Positions 1-7,164 of a stretch of 30,260 bases of DNA are shown here, one piece after another (within the stretch, counting starts at the first letter, position 1; each line of letters begins with the position of its first letter). Source of the DNA: an uncultured Lachnospiraceae bacterium. Its GTDB lineage: Bacteria > Bacillota > Clostridia > Lachnospirales > Lachnospiraceae. The notes under the pieces are model-generated. The model ran no database searches and was not told the DNA's origin. It saw only the letters and a list, made by a program, of their open reading frames with translations. The position numbers and the translations under genes were made by a program. The DNA lies in assembly GCA_910587765.1 (NCBI GenBank), contig CAJUNR010000014.1, forward strand, positions 12,892-43,151. Direction: 5' to 3'.

Positions 1-183
1 GATCGATTTTCCGATGTGTATTATACAGCGGAAAACCGATCTCCATAACGTACGGTGGCAGAGCCGAAGCGGAACAACAAAACAGCGGCGGCTCAGCCGG
101 CGTACAGATCGATTTTCCGATGTGTATTATACAGCGGAAAACCGATCTCCATAACGTACGGCGGCGGAGCCAAAGCGGAACAA
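1..183. repeat. Tandem 77-bp hairpin repeat upstream of rpsP
   Basis: Two nearly identical 77-bp copies lie at 1-77 and 107-183, offset by 106 bp. Each holds a 13-bp inverted repeat (1-13 with 29-41 in the first copy, one mismatch) whose loop can itself pair through TGTA/TACA. The second copy ends 4 bp before the rpsP ribosome binding site region. There is no T-run after the stems, so they do not look like simple terminators; a leader or processing structure in the rpsP transcript is possible. The first copy starts at base 1, so the array may extend to the left. Confidence 0.8.
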
Positions 184-201
184 TCATGGAGGTAAAAGAA
201 G

Positions 202-447
202 ATGGCAGTAAAAATCAGATTAAGAAGAATGGGTCAGAAAAAAGCACCTTTTTATAGAGTGATTGTGGCTGATTCCAGATCTCCGCGCGACGGAAGATTT
301 ATCGAGGAAATCGGAACCTATGACCCGAATACGGATCCGAGCACGTTTCACATCAATGAAGAAGCGGCCAGAAAATGGCTTGCAAACGGAGCGCAGCCTA
401 CGGAGGTAGTCGGCAAACTCTTCAAACTTGCAGGAATCAGCAAATAA
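202..447 (+). CDS. rpsP: 30S ribosomal protein S16
   Basis: This 81-residue protein opens with the S16 signature (VKIRLRRMGQKKAPFYRVIV) and continues with the conserved SPRDGRFIEEIGTYDP segment, full length for the family. S16 binds 16S rRNA and is needed for assembly of the small subunit. The start is fixed by a GGAGGT site at 188-193, eight bases before the ATG. It heads the classic rpsP-khpA-rimM-trmD-rplS cluster, with khpA beginning about 30 bp after its stop. The two hairpin repeats directly upstream are in its leader if transcription comes from farther left; the gene expected there (ffh in many Firmicutes) is outside the window. Confidence 0.97.
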   Translation: MAVKIRLRRMGQKKAPFYRVIVADSRSPRDGRFIEEIGTYDPNTDPSTFHINEEAARKWLANGAQPTEVVGKLFKLAGISK

Positions 448-480
448 ATCATTGCCTGAAAGCCCCTTGGAGGTGGAATG

Positions 481-711
481 ATGAAAGAATTAGTGGAGGT
501 GCTGGCAAAAGCACTGGTGGATCATCCGGACGAAGTGGTTGTCACCGAGACGGAAAAGGACAACGCAACGATTGTAGAGCTTCGTGTGTCACCAACAGAC
601 ATGGGGAAAGTGATCGGCAAGCAGGGCCGTATTGCGAAAGCCATTCGCTCGCTTGTGAAAGCGGCGGCGTCGAAGGATGACAGAAAAGTAGTGGTAGAGA
701 TCGTGCAGTAA
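481..711 (+). CDS. khpA: KH-domain RNA-binding protein KhpA (YlqC family)
   Basis: The product is a single KH domain of 76 residues. The RNA-contacting GxxG loop is GKQG at residues 46-49, followed by the helix RIAKAIRSLVKA. KhpA forms a complex with KhpB/Jag that binds many RNAs and affects cell division and elongation in Gram-positive bacteria. Two ATGs lie in tandem (478 and 481); GGAGG at 469-473 gives a seven-base spacing to 481 and only four to 478, so 481 is preferred. Its place between rpsP and rimM is conserved in Firmicutes. The roughly 290 bp after it hold an interspersed repeat rather than a gene, so rimM may be separately expressed. Confidence 0.93.
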   Translation: MKELVEVLAKALVDHPDEVVVTETEKDNATIVELRVSPTDMGKVIGKQGRIAKAIRSLVKAAASKDDRKVVVEIVQ

Positions 712-826
712 GCTGCATGAGAGCGGCGGCGTCCTGCTGCCTGAAGTGTCTGTATGACAGGGACTGCGCAAAACGGTTCGGATGTTCCGCCGTTTGTCTC
801 TGCTGCAGGATGGCTCCGGGCGGCAG

Positions 827-928
827 GGCGCCGGTTATTTTTCACACCTATCCCTTCAATGGGTCTTCCAGGAAGATCAGCCCGTATCAGGCTGAAAATT
901 GATATAGAGGTGAAAAGTAACCGGCGCC
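827..928. repeat. Interspersed inverted-repeat element, copy 1
   Basis: The arms 827-851 and 901-928 are an imperfect inverted repeat: both carry GGCGCCGGTTA, a T-rich stretch and TTCAC in inverse orientation. The interior contains CCCTTCAATGGGTCTT, shared with a second copy at 6973-7045, as are GGCTGA and the right-end GTGAAAAGTAAC. It fills the khpA-rimM gap (712-1002), where I see no credible gene. It resembles a small non-autonomous palindromic element or a structured RNA; it has no T-run typical of a terminator. Confidence 0.7.
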
Positions 929-1002
929 GCGCTGCGTATGGGCAGAAGACGCAGATTTGAAAGAAAACGAACAAAGAACGAAGCGGCGGAAAGGCGGGCG
1001 GT

Positions 1003-1515
1003 ATGGAAGAATTTTTAAGGGTAGGCGTGATCTCTTCGACGCATGGAGTGAGAGGGGAAGTCAAAGTATATCCTACGACGGATGATCCGAAACGTTTCCG
1101 GGATTTGCAGGCAGTGATTCTGGATACCGGAAAAGAACTCAGGGAACTGAAGATCAGCGGGGTAAAGTTTTTTAAAAATCAGGTGATCCTCAAGTTTCGG
1201 GGCTACGACAATATCAACGACGTCGAGCAATATAAGGGGATGGATCTGCTGGTGTCGAGGGCGGATGCGGTTCCGCTCGGGGACAACGAGAACTTTATCG
1301 TGGATCTGATCGGTATGACGGTGGTGACGGACGGCGGGGAGACGCTGGGAACGCTCACCGATGTACTGCAGACCGGGGCCAACGATGTCTATGTGGTGAA
1401 GACGGCGGAGGGAAAAGAAGTTCTGCTCCCGGCTATCCGCGACTGTATTCTTGAGGTGAACGTGGAAGAGCAGCGGATGCTGGTGCATGTACTGGAAGGA
1501 CTTTTGGACGGATGA
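1003..1515 (+). CDS. rimM: Ribosome maturation factor RimM
   Basis: At 170 residues this has the normal length. The N-terminal RimM beta-barrel begins with GVISSTHGVRGEVKV (about residues 8-22) and the C-terminal PRC-barrel part carries the conserved LLPAIRDCILEVN stretch. RimM binds S19 and helps fold the head of the 30S subunit during 16S rRNA maturation. The ATG follows GGCGGAAAGGCGGGCGGT, a weak ribosome binding site. Its last codons overlap the trmD start by four bases (ATGA), so the two are translationally coupled, as in most bacteria. Confidence 0.97.
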   Translation: MEEFLRVGVISSTHGVRGEVKVYPTTDDPKRFRDLQAVILDTGKELRELKISGVKFFKNQVILKFRGYDNINDVEQYKGMDLLVSRADAVPLGDNENFIVDLIGMTVVTDGGETLGTLTDVLQTGANDVYVVKTAEGKEVLLPAIRDCILEVNVEEQRMLVHVLEGLLDG

Positions 1516-2246
1516 ATTTTCATGTGTTGACGTTGTTCCCGGATATGATTCGGGACGGATTTCAGACGAGTATCACCGGAAGAGCGGCGGAAAAGGGGCT
1601 TCTGTCCCTTCAGACCGTCAATATCCGGGATTTTTCGGTGAATAAACACAATCGTGTGGACGATTATCCCTATGGCGGCGGCGCCGGAATGGTTATGCAG
1701 GCGGAACCGGTATGCCGGGCGTACGAGTCGGTCCGTTCACGGATCCACGGGAGCGCGCGGGTGCTGTACATGAGCCCTCAGGGAAAAGTATTTGACCAGC
1801 GGATGGCGGAGGAGCTGGCGCGGGAAGAAGATTTGATTTTCCTGTGCGGACATTATGAGGGGATCGACGAGCGGGTGCTGGAGGAGATCGTGACGGATGA
1901 AGTGTCCATCGGAGACTATGTACTGACCGGCGGCGAGCTGCCGGCGCTGGTGATTATGGACGCGGTGTCCAGACTGCTCGAGGGCGTTCTTCACAACGAA
2001 GAGTCCGCTCAGTTTGATTCTTTTCATGATAACCTGCTGGAATATCCCCAGTACAGCCGTCCGGAGGAGTGGAGGGGAAAGAAGGTTCCGCCGATTCTCC
2101 TGTCCGGCCATCATGCGAATGTGGAGAAATGGAGAAGGGAACAGTCGCTGCTTCGTACCAGAGAGCGGAGACCGGACCTTCTGGAACGGGCCGTCCTCAC
2201 GAAAGAGGATAAAAAATTCCTTGCAAAGCAGGACGGATTATGTTAA
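1512..2246 (+). CDS. trmD: tRNA (guanine-N1-)-methyltransferase TrmD
   Basis: TrmD uses S-adenosylmethionine to methylate G37 of tRNAs with a G at position 36, preventing +1 frameshifting. The 244-residue protein has the SPOUT signatures: DYPYGGGAGMVM (51-62), CGHYEGIDER (112-121) and SIGDYVLTGGELP (132-144), the last two forming the trefoil knot that binds SAM. The C-terminal domain ends about where expected. It overlaps rimM by four bases. Its 3' end contains the likely rplS promoter, so rplS can be expressed both by read-through and independently. Confidence 0.97.
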   Translation: MNFHVLTLFPDMIRDGFQTSITGRAAEKGLLSLQTVNIRDFSVNKHNRVDDYPYGGGAGMVMQAEPVCRAYESVRSRIHGSARVLYMSPQGKVFDQRMAEELAREEDLIFLCGHYEGIDERVLEEIVTDEVSIGDYVLTGGELPALVIMDAVSRLLEGVLHNEESAQFDSFHDNLLEYPQYSRPEEWRGKKVPPILLSGHHANVEKWRREQSLLRTRERRPDLLERAVLTKEDKKFLAKQDGLC

Positions 2247-2249
2247 AAT
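2221..2249 (+). promoter_or_regulatory. Putative SigA promoter for rplS
   Basis: TTGCAA at 2221-2226 and TAAAAT at 2244-2249 are separated by exactly 17 bp. The pair lies over the last codons and stop of trmD, about 80 bp before rplS. The match is good but unproven. Confidence 0.55.
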
Positions 2250-2256
2250 AGTATGC

Positions 2257-2331
2257 GTTGTGAGAAAAGAAGAGATGGTCCTCTGTTACGCAGGACGTAT
2301 TAAGAACATCCATTTGATGAAGGAGGAACAC
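2257..2331 (+). promoter_or_regulatory. Possible L19 leader in the rplS 5' UTR
   Basis: Between the predicted promoter and rplS there is a short untranslated stretch with a hairpin (GTCCT at 2278-2282 pairing with AGGAC at 2292-2296) and a loop containing GTTACG. Autoregulatory leaders that bind L19 are known upstream of rplS in Firmicutes. The position fits, but I cannot confirm the consensus by eye. Confidence 0.35.
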
Positions 2332-2332
2332 A

Positions 2333-2680
2333 ATGAACGAGATTATCAGGAAGATTGAGGCGGAACAGTTGAAAGCGGAGATACCGGTCTTTCATGTGGG
2401 CGACACCGTGAGAGTGCATGCGAAGATCAAAGAGGGTACCCGCGAGAGAATCCAGGTGTTTGAGGGAACGGTTCTCAAAAGACAGGGCGGAAGCACCAGA
2501 GAGACGTTCACGGTAAGAAAGAACTCCAATGGAATCGGCGTTGAGAAGACCTGGCCGCTGCATTCTCCGAACGTGGAGAAAATCGAAGTGATCCGCCGCG
2601 GTAAAGTAAGGCGCGCAAAGCTGAACTATTTAAGAGGCCGTGTCGGCAAGGCTGCAAAGGTGAAAGAGTTGGTGAAATAA
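2333..2680 (+). CDS. rplS: 50S ribosomal protein L19
   Basis: This 115-residue protein matches L19 along its length: FHVGDTVRVHAKIKEG, RIQVFEGTVLKRQGG, the ETFTVRKNSNGIGVE block, and the basic C-terminal KVRRAKLNYLRGRVGKAAKVKE. L19 sits at the 30S-50S interface. The start follows AAGGAGG at about 2320-2326. A strong terminator (2721-2753) closes the rpsP-rplS cluster just downstream. Confidence 0.97.
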   Translation: MNEIIRKIEAEQLKAEIPVFHVGDTVRVHAKIKEGTRERIQVFEGTVLKRQGGSTRETFTVRKNSNGIGVEKTWPLHSPNVEKIEVIRRGKVRRAKLNYLRGRVGKAAKVKELVK

Positions 2681-2720
2681 CGATTGGAAGCACGTTTCCA
2701 ATTGTCATTAGTGATCAGGA

Positions 2721-2753
2721 GGGACATATACGAGAGTATGATGTCCCTTTTTT
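2721..2753 (+). terminator. Intrinsic terminator after rplS
   Basis: GGGACAT (2721-2727) pairs with ATGTCCC (2741-2747), and an inner ATAC/GTAT stem closes a GAGA tetraloop with a one-base bulge. Six Ts follow (2748-2753). A smaller hairpin (ATTGGAA/TTCCAAT, about 2683-2702) precedes it. Confidence 0.9.
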
Positions 2754-2834
2754 CGATATGCACACGGTCATACGCGGGAAGACTGCCGGGCAGAGAGGTC
2801 AGGGCACAAATCGTCCCTGTCCGATGATGGAGAG

Positions 2835-3425
2835 ATGGAGATTATGGGAAAAAGAAAAGGTCTCAGCTTCAACCGAAAAAGAAAAGCGGTGCAGACACAG
2901 GCGGTCCGCAACGCGTTCTTGTGGGTTGGACAGTGCCTGCTGGCTTTTGCCATCGGCTGTGTACTGGTCTATTACTTTATGACCAGCCTGACCTGTGTAG
3001 GGCAGGCGATGGAGCCTACAGTGCAGAGCGGCGCGCAGGTGCTGGTGAACCGTTTTATCTATTCTCTGGCTTCGCCGAAGCCGGGAGACGTGGTCGTGTT
3101 CCGGCCCAACGGCAACACCAACGCACATTACTATATGCGGCGGGTCATCGGGGTTCCGGGGGATACGGTCCGGATCGTGGAAGGCTTTGTCTATGTGAAC
3201 GGAGAATTGTTTGAGACCGGAACGGGAAACGAACAGATGGATTATCCGGGCGTGGCGGAGGAAGAGATCACGCTTGCAAAGGATGAATATTTTGTGCTCG
3301 GGGATAACCGGAACGCAAGTGAGGACAGCCGGAACGCGGATATCGGCAATGTAAAAAAACAGGACATCTACGGGCTGGCCTGGTTTGTCCGCTATCCCTG
3401 GGATAATTTCGGCATGATTCCCTGA
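2835..3425 (+). CDS. Signal peptidase I-like protein lacking the catalytic dyad
   Basis: This is a 196-residue S26-family (LepB/SipS) homologue with one N-terminal membrane segment (about 28-48). It keeps the box layout of the family, including MEPT after the nucleophile position, VIGVPGD, and GDNRNASEDSRN near 146-156. The nucleophile position that should read SMEPT is AMEPT (Ala58, codon GCG). The general-base lysine in the family motif KRVIG is Arg102 (MRRVIG). Both residues of the Ser/Lys dyad are therefore replaced, while the intact paralogue at 4349 has both. It is most likely a non-catalytic membrane protein of signal peptidase fold, not a working LepB. Both possible ATGs (2835, 2844) have short spacing to GGAG, so the start is uncertain. 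Confidence 0.85.
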   Translation: MEIMGKRKGLSFNRKRKAVQTQAVRNAFLWVGQCLLAFAIGCVLVYYFMTSLTCVGQAMEPTVQSGAQVLVNRFIYSLASPKPGDVVVFRPNGNTNAHYYMRRVIGVPGDTVRIVEGFVYVNGELFETGTGNEQMDYPGVAEEEITLAKDEYFVLGDNRNASEDSRNADIGNVKKQDIYGLAWFVRYPWDNFGMIP

Positions 3426-3464
3426 GAGCCGCGGGGAGAAGTATCAGTACAGGAGCGTCATAAT

Positions 3465-4337
3465 ATGAACATACAATGGTATCCGGGGCATATGACCAAA
3501 GCCAGACGGATGATGCAGGAAAATATAAAACTGATCGATCTGATCGTGGAACTTGTAGATGCGAGGGCGCCCCTGTCCAGCCGGAATCCGGATATTGACG
3601 ACCTGGGGAGGGGAAAGGCCCGGCTGATTCTTTTGAATAAGGCGGACTTGGCCAGCGAGTGCTGGAACGACCGTTGGACGGACTGGTTTTTGCGCCGGGG
3701 ATTTTCCGCGGTCAGGCTGGATTCCAGAAACAGGGCGGGAATGAAGAGTGTCCAGAACGTCATCAGGGAAGCGTGCAGGGAGAAGACGGAGCGGGATCAG
3801 AAGAGAGGAATCAAAAACCGTCCGATCCGTGCGATGGTGGTCGGGATCCCCAATGTGGGAAAGTCTACCTTTATCAACAGTTTTGCGGGAAAAGCATGCG
3901 CGAAGACCGGCAACCGGCCCGGGGTGACAAAAGGCGCTCAGTGGATCCGGCTGAACAGGCAGGTGGAGCTTCTGGATACGCCGGGGATTCTCTGGCCGAA
4001 ATTCGACGATCCGGAGGTTGGGATCCGTCTGGCCATTCTCGGTTCCGTCAACGATGAGATCCTGAATCTGCAGGAGCTGGCGGGAAGACTTGGAAGCTTC
4101 CTGCAGGAGTATTTTCCGGGATCGCTGGAGGAGCGCTATCAGACGGCAGTTCCGCCGGAGCCGGAGCGGATGCTGCGGAAGATCGCAGAGGTCAGAGGCT
4201 GTCTGAGCAGGGGCGGAGAACCGGATGTGGAGCGGGCGGCGTCCCTGCTTCTGGACGATTTCCGGAGCGGTCGGCTTGGAAAAATTACACTTGAATTTCC
4301 GCCGGAAGGGGAATATGATAAAAGCAGAAAAGATTAG
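3465..4337 (+). CDS. rbgA: Ribosome biogenesis GTPase RbgA (YlqF)
   Basis: This is a circularly permuted GTPase: the G4 motif NKAD (58-61) precedes the G1 loop GIPNVGKS (127-134) and the G3 motif DTPG (171-174). The N-terminal QWYPGHMTKA is the RbgA/YlqF hallmark. RbgA drives a late step of 50S assembly (incorporation of L16 and others) in Gram-positive bacteria. At 290 residues it has family length, with the C-terminal RNA-binding helical domain present. It lies 39 bp after the dyad-less signal peptidase gene and 11 bp before the second signal peptidase gene, the rplS-lepB-rbgA-rnhB neighbourhood of Firmicutes. Confidence 0.95.
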   Translation: MNIQWYPGHMTKARRMMQENIKLIDLIVELVDARAPLSSRNPDIDDLGRGKARLILLNKADLASECWNDRWTDWFLRRGFSAVRLDSRNRAGMKSVQNVIREACREKTERDQKRGIKNRPIRAMVVGIPNVGKSTFINSFAGKACAKTGNRPGVTKGAQWIRLNRQVELLDTPGILWPKFDDPEVGIRLAILGSVNDEILNLQELAGRLGSFLQEYFPGSLEERYQTAVPPEPERMLRKIAEVRGCLSRGGEPDVERAASLLLDDFRSGRLGKITLEFPPEGEYDKSRKD

Positions 4338-4348
4338 AGGGCAGCAGT

Positions 4349-4924
4349 ATGGGAAAACAAAATTACGTGGAAGATTATGAGGAGAAAAAGCCGGGAATTG
4401 TACGGGAGGTCCTGGGATTTTTCGTATATGTGGCGATCGTCATAGGGATCACGTATCTGATTATTACCTTTGTGGGACAGAGAACTTATGTGAGCGGAAG
4501 CTCCATGGAGAATACCCTCAGCCACGGAGACAACCTGATTGTGGATAAGATCACCTACCGCTTTTCGTCTCCTAAGAGATTTGACATCATTGTCTTTCCC
4601 TTTCGTTATGAGGACAACGTCTATTATATCAAGAGAATTATCGCGCTCCCGGGGGAGACGATCCAGATCCGGGACGGGGAGATCTACATAGACGGGGAGA
4701 TTCTGTATGAATCATACGGCAGAGAAGTGATGAAGAGCGCGGGACTGGCGGCGGATCCGGTCACACTGGGGGAAGACGAATATTTCGTTCTGGGAGACAA
4801 CCGCAACGACAGTACGGACAGCCGGGATCCGAATGTGAGTCTGATTCACCGGGATGAGATCATCGGACGGGCATGGCTTCGGATCTGGCCGCTGGATGAG
4901 ATAGGAGTATTAAAGCATCAGTGA
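4349..4924 (+). CDS. lepB: Signal peptidase I
   Basis: This is a 191-residue type I signal peptidase, which cleaves signal peptides from exported pre-proteins on the outer face of the membrane. A single N-terminal membrane segment spans about 21-43. The nucleophile Ser52 lies in GSSMENT, the general base Lys95 in YYIKRIIALPGE, and the GDNRNDSTDSR box begins at 139. Both catalytic residues are present, unlike in the neighbouring paralogue. The stop overlaps the rnhB ATG (TGATG), so the genes are coupled. Confidence 0.95.
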   Translation: MGKQNYVEDYEEKKPGIVREVLGFFVYVAIVIGITYLIITFVGQRTYVSGSSMENTLSHGDNLIVDKITYRFSSPKRFDIIVFPFRYEDNVYYIKRIIALPGETIQIRDGEIYIDGEILYESYGREVMKSAGLAADPVTLGEDEYFVLGDNRNDSTDSRDPNVSLIHRDEIIGRAWLRIWPLDEIGVLKHQ

Positions 4925-5598
4925 TGACGAAGAAAGAAGAACGGCTGAAAAAGCAGCAGGAGAAGCTTCAGGCGGAGCTTGCGAGGCTGGAAGGCATGAA
5001 GGTTTACGAGAGAGAATACGGCGGGGCCGGCCCGATCTGCGGGATTGACGAGGCCGGCAGAGGGCCTCTGGCCGGTCCGGTGGTGGCGGCCGCGGTGATT
5101 CTGCCGGAGGAGGCAGAGATTCTCTACCTGAACGATTCCAAGAAGCTGACGGCGAGACGCAGGGAACTGCTTTACGATGAGATTATGGAGAAGGCGCTGG
5201 CGGTCGGCGTAGGCGTGGTCGGTCATGCGCGGATTGATGAGATCAACATTCTGCAGGCGACCTATGAAGCCATGCGTCAGGCCATCGAAAAACTGGAGAT
5301 AAAACCGGCTCTTCTTCTGAATGACGCGGTGACCATACCGGGGGTGGATATCAGGCAGGTGCCGATTGTAAAAGGCGACGCCAAGAGCGTTTCCATAGCG
5401 GCGGCCAGCGTGATTGCCAAGGTGACGCGGGACCGTATGATGACGGTCTTTGACGCCAGATATCCGGGTTATGAATTTGCTTCCAATAAAGGATACGGTT
5501 CCGCAAGGCATATTGCTGCGCTTAGAGAACTGGGGCCCTGTGAGATTCACAGAAGGACCTTTATCCGCAATTTTACGGGCGGGGCTGAGGATGAATAA
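4924..5598 (+). CDS. rnhB: Ribonuclease HII
   Basis: RNase HII cuts RNA in RNA-DNA hybrids and starts removal of misincorporated ribonucleotides. The protein (about 224 residues) has the signature CGIDEAGRGPLAGPVVAAAVIL with the first acidic pair, SKKLTARRRE, and SIAAASVIAKVTRDRMM with a later catalytic Asp. The N-terminus is a short Lys/Glu-rich helix. ATG 4924 overlaps the lepB stop; GTG 4921 is an alternative. The AGGAG at 4903-4907 is far from both, so coupling probably matters. The last codons overlap yraN by eight bases. Confidence 0.95.
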   Translation: MTKKEERLKKQQEKLQAELARLEGMKVYEREYGGAGPICGIDEAGRGPLAGPVVAAAVILPEEAEILYLNDSKKLTARRRELLYDEIMEKALAVGVGVVGHARIDEINILQATYEAMRQAIEKLEIKPALLLNDAVTIPGVDIRQVPIVKGDAKSVSIAAASVIAKVTRDRMMTVFDARYPGYEFASNKGYGSARHIAALRELGPCEIHRRTFIRNFTGGAEDE

Positions 5599-5941
5599 GA
5601 GAGCGGCCGGCGCGCGGTACGAGGAACAGGCGGCTCGCTGGCTCACAGAGCGGGGATTTGAGATCCTGACGCGGAATTTCTGCTGCCGTCAGGGAGAGAT
5701 TGATCTGGTTGCGAGAGACGGCAGATACCTGGTGTTTATTGAGGTGAAATACCGCCGGAACGGACAGTCCGGACATCCGGCGGAAGCGGTCCATAGAAAC
5801 AAACAGAGGAAAATCGCACAGGCCGCCATATACTACTGCCATAAAAACCGGATTTCGCAGACGCAGGCCTGCCGGTTTGATGTGGTCAGTATTCTGGGCG
5901 GCGAGGTGGAGCATATCAGGAATGCGTTTGAAATTATTTGA
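5591..5941 (+). CDS. UPF0102/YraN family endonuclease-like protein
   Basis: This 116-residue protein of the YraN family has a PD-(D/E)XK-like nuclease fold: AARWLTERGFEIL, RQGEIDLVARDGRYLVFIEVKYR, with the acidic E-I-D and the E-V-K trio in the expected order. The cellular function is not established; homologues are conserved beside rnhB. The ATG at 5591 gives the usual family length and overlaps the rnhB end; the frame is open farther upstream, but that part is only rnhB read in another frame. Confidence 0.88.
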   Translation: MNKRAAGARYEEQAARWLTERGFEILTRNFCCRQGEIDLVARDGRYLVFIEVKYRRNGQSGHPAEAVHRNKQRKIAQAAIYYCHKNRISQTQACRFDVVSILGGEVEHIRNAFEII

Positions 5942-5991
5942 AGCAGTGCGGCCGGAGGCTTTGCTGCGTTCATCGGACAGGAGCCGTGCAG

Positions 5992-6897
5992 ATGTGGAAG
6001 AAAAAGACAGAAAACAGCAATATGTATTTAAATGAGAAAAATGGCGTGCCATATTTTGTATTCCGGAATCTGGAAGATACAAAACTGGTGCGCCATGGTT
6101 TTTCCACCCGGATGGGAGGAGTCAGCCGGGGAGATTTGTCGGAATTGAACCTTGGTTTTACCAGAGGGGACGATCCGGAAAAGGTTCGGGAGAATTTTCG
6201 GCGGATCGGTGCGTCCATGGGATTTGAACCGTCTGATCTGGTGTTGTCCTGCCAGACCCATACGACAAACGTACGCCGGGTGACGGAGGAGGACAGGGGC
6301 AGAGGCTATACGAAGTTTCCCGGATATGCGGATGTGGACGGTCTGATTACGGATGTGCCAGGACTTGTGCTGGCGACTTTTTATGCGGACTGTGTTCCGC
6401 TGTTTTTTGTCGATCCGGTCCGCCGCGCCGTCGGTCTCTCCCATTCGGGGTGGAAAGGAACCGTGGGCCGGATGGGGGCGGCGACTCTGGAAAAGATGAA
6501 GGAAGCGTTCGGCACGGATCCTGCGGATGTGCGCGCCGCCGTCGGACCGTCGATCTGCCAGGACTGCTATGAGGTCAGCGAGGACGTGGCGCTGGCATTT
6601 AAGCGGGAATTCTGGTCGGATGCGGACGAACGTCTGGTGTACCGCAGGCCGGGCGGCAGGTACCAGTTAAACCTGTGGAGAGCTAACGAGATTGTGCTTC
6701 TGGATGCGGGGATCAAACCGGAGCATCTGGCAGTCACCAACGTGTGTACGTGCTGTAATCCGGACCTCCTCTTCTCCCACCGCGCCAGCGGGGGAAAGCG
6801 GGGGAATCTGGGAGCGTTTCTGCAGCTTCTCCGGGAGGAGGAACGGAATGTTACATTTCATACCCACGCTAACGGGACGCCCGATGCGGACAGATAA
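5992..6897 (+). CDS. pgeF: Polyphenol oxidase/laccase-domain protein (PgeF/YfiH family)
   Basis: The 301-residue protein belongs to the Cu-oxidase_4 (YfiH/YlmD) family. Members have been described as purine nucleoside phosphorylase/adenosine deaminase-like enzymes and as peptidoglycan editing factors. Conserved metal-site elements are visible: SCQTHTTNV, ATFYADCVPLFF, GLSHSGWKGTVGRM and GPSICQDCYEV. ATG 5992 has AGGAG (5979-5983) at eight bases and is preferred over a TTG at 5938 that overlaps the yraN stop. The 3' end overlaps the left arm of a long inverted repeat (6885-6910). Confidence 0.87.
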   Translation: MWKKKTENSNMYLNEKNGVPYFVFRNLEDTKLVRHGFSTRMGGVSRGDLSELNLGFTRGDDPEKVRENFRRIGASMGFEPSDLVLSCQTHTTNVRRVTEEDRGRGYTKFPGYADVDGLITDVPGLVLATFYADCVPLFFVDPVRRAVGLSHSGWKGTVGRMGAATLEKMKEAFGTDPADVRAAVGPSICQDCYEVSEDVALAFKREFWSDADERLVYRRPGGRYQLNLWRANEIVLLDAGIKPEHLAVTNVCTCCNPDLLFSHRASGGKRGNLGAFLQLLREEERNVTFHTHANGTPDADR

Positions 6898-7045
6898 GTC
6901 TTCAAGACCCCGCTTGCGCTTAATGAAGGGACGCAGCGGTACTAAGGGCGCAAAAGACGCGCCCTAAGGACCGGCGCCCTTCAATGGGTCTTTCAGAGTT
7001 ATCTGTCCGCACCGGGCTGACATTGGCCAGCGTGTGAAAAGTAAC
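6885..7045. repeat. Long inverted repeat and interspersed element, copy 2
   Basis: Arms 6885-6910 and 6986-7011 match in 23 of 26 positions as an inverted repeat (TGCGGACAGATAA core), with the left arm covering the pgeF stop. An inner AGGGCGC/GCGCCCT hairpin lies at 6945-6965. From GGCGCC at 6973 to GTGAAAAGTAAC ending at 7045 the sequence resembles the element at 827-928, sharing CCCTTCAATGGGTCTT, GGCTGA and the right end. No gene is credible in 6898-7164. Confidence 0.7.
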
Positions 7046-7164
7046 AACGGAATATTTTCCGTCAGCAGGAGAAGAAAAGCGGCTGGACAGAAGCCGCTGT
7101 TTCCGCTAAAATGGAGAAAATGACACCGATCATTGATTTCAGGGAAAACAGGAGGGCAAAGGGT

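Noticed and set aside
1..183. Possible CRISPR array from the spaced repeats at the left end
   Set aside because: Only two copies are present, the units are 77 bp with an internal hairpin, the spacing sequence is only 29 bp, and there are no cas genes.
717..960. Short open frames between khpA and rimM
   Set aside because: They overlap the inverted-repeat element, lack conserved sequence and lack good ribosome binding sites.
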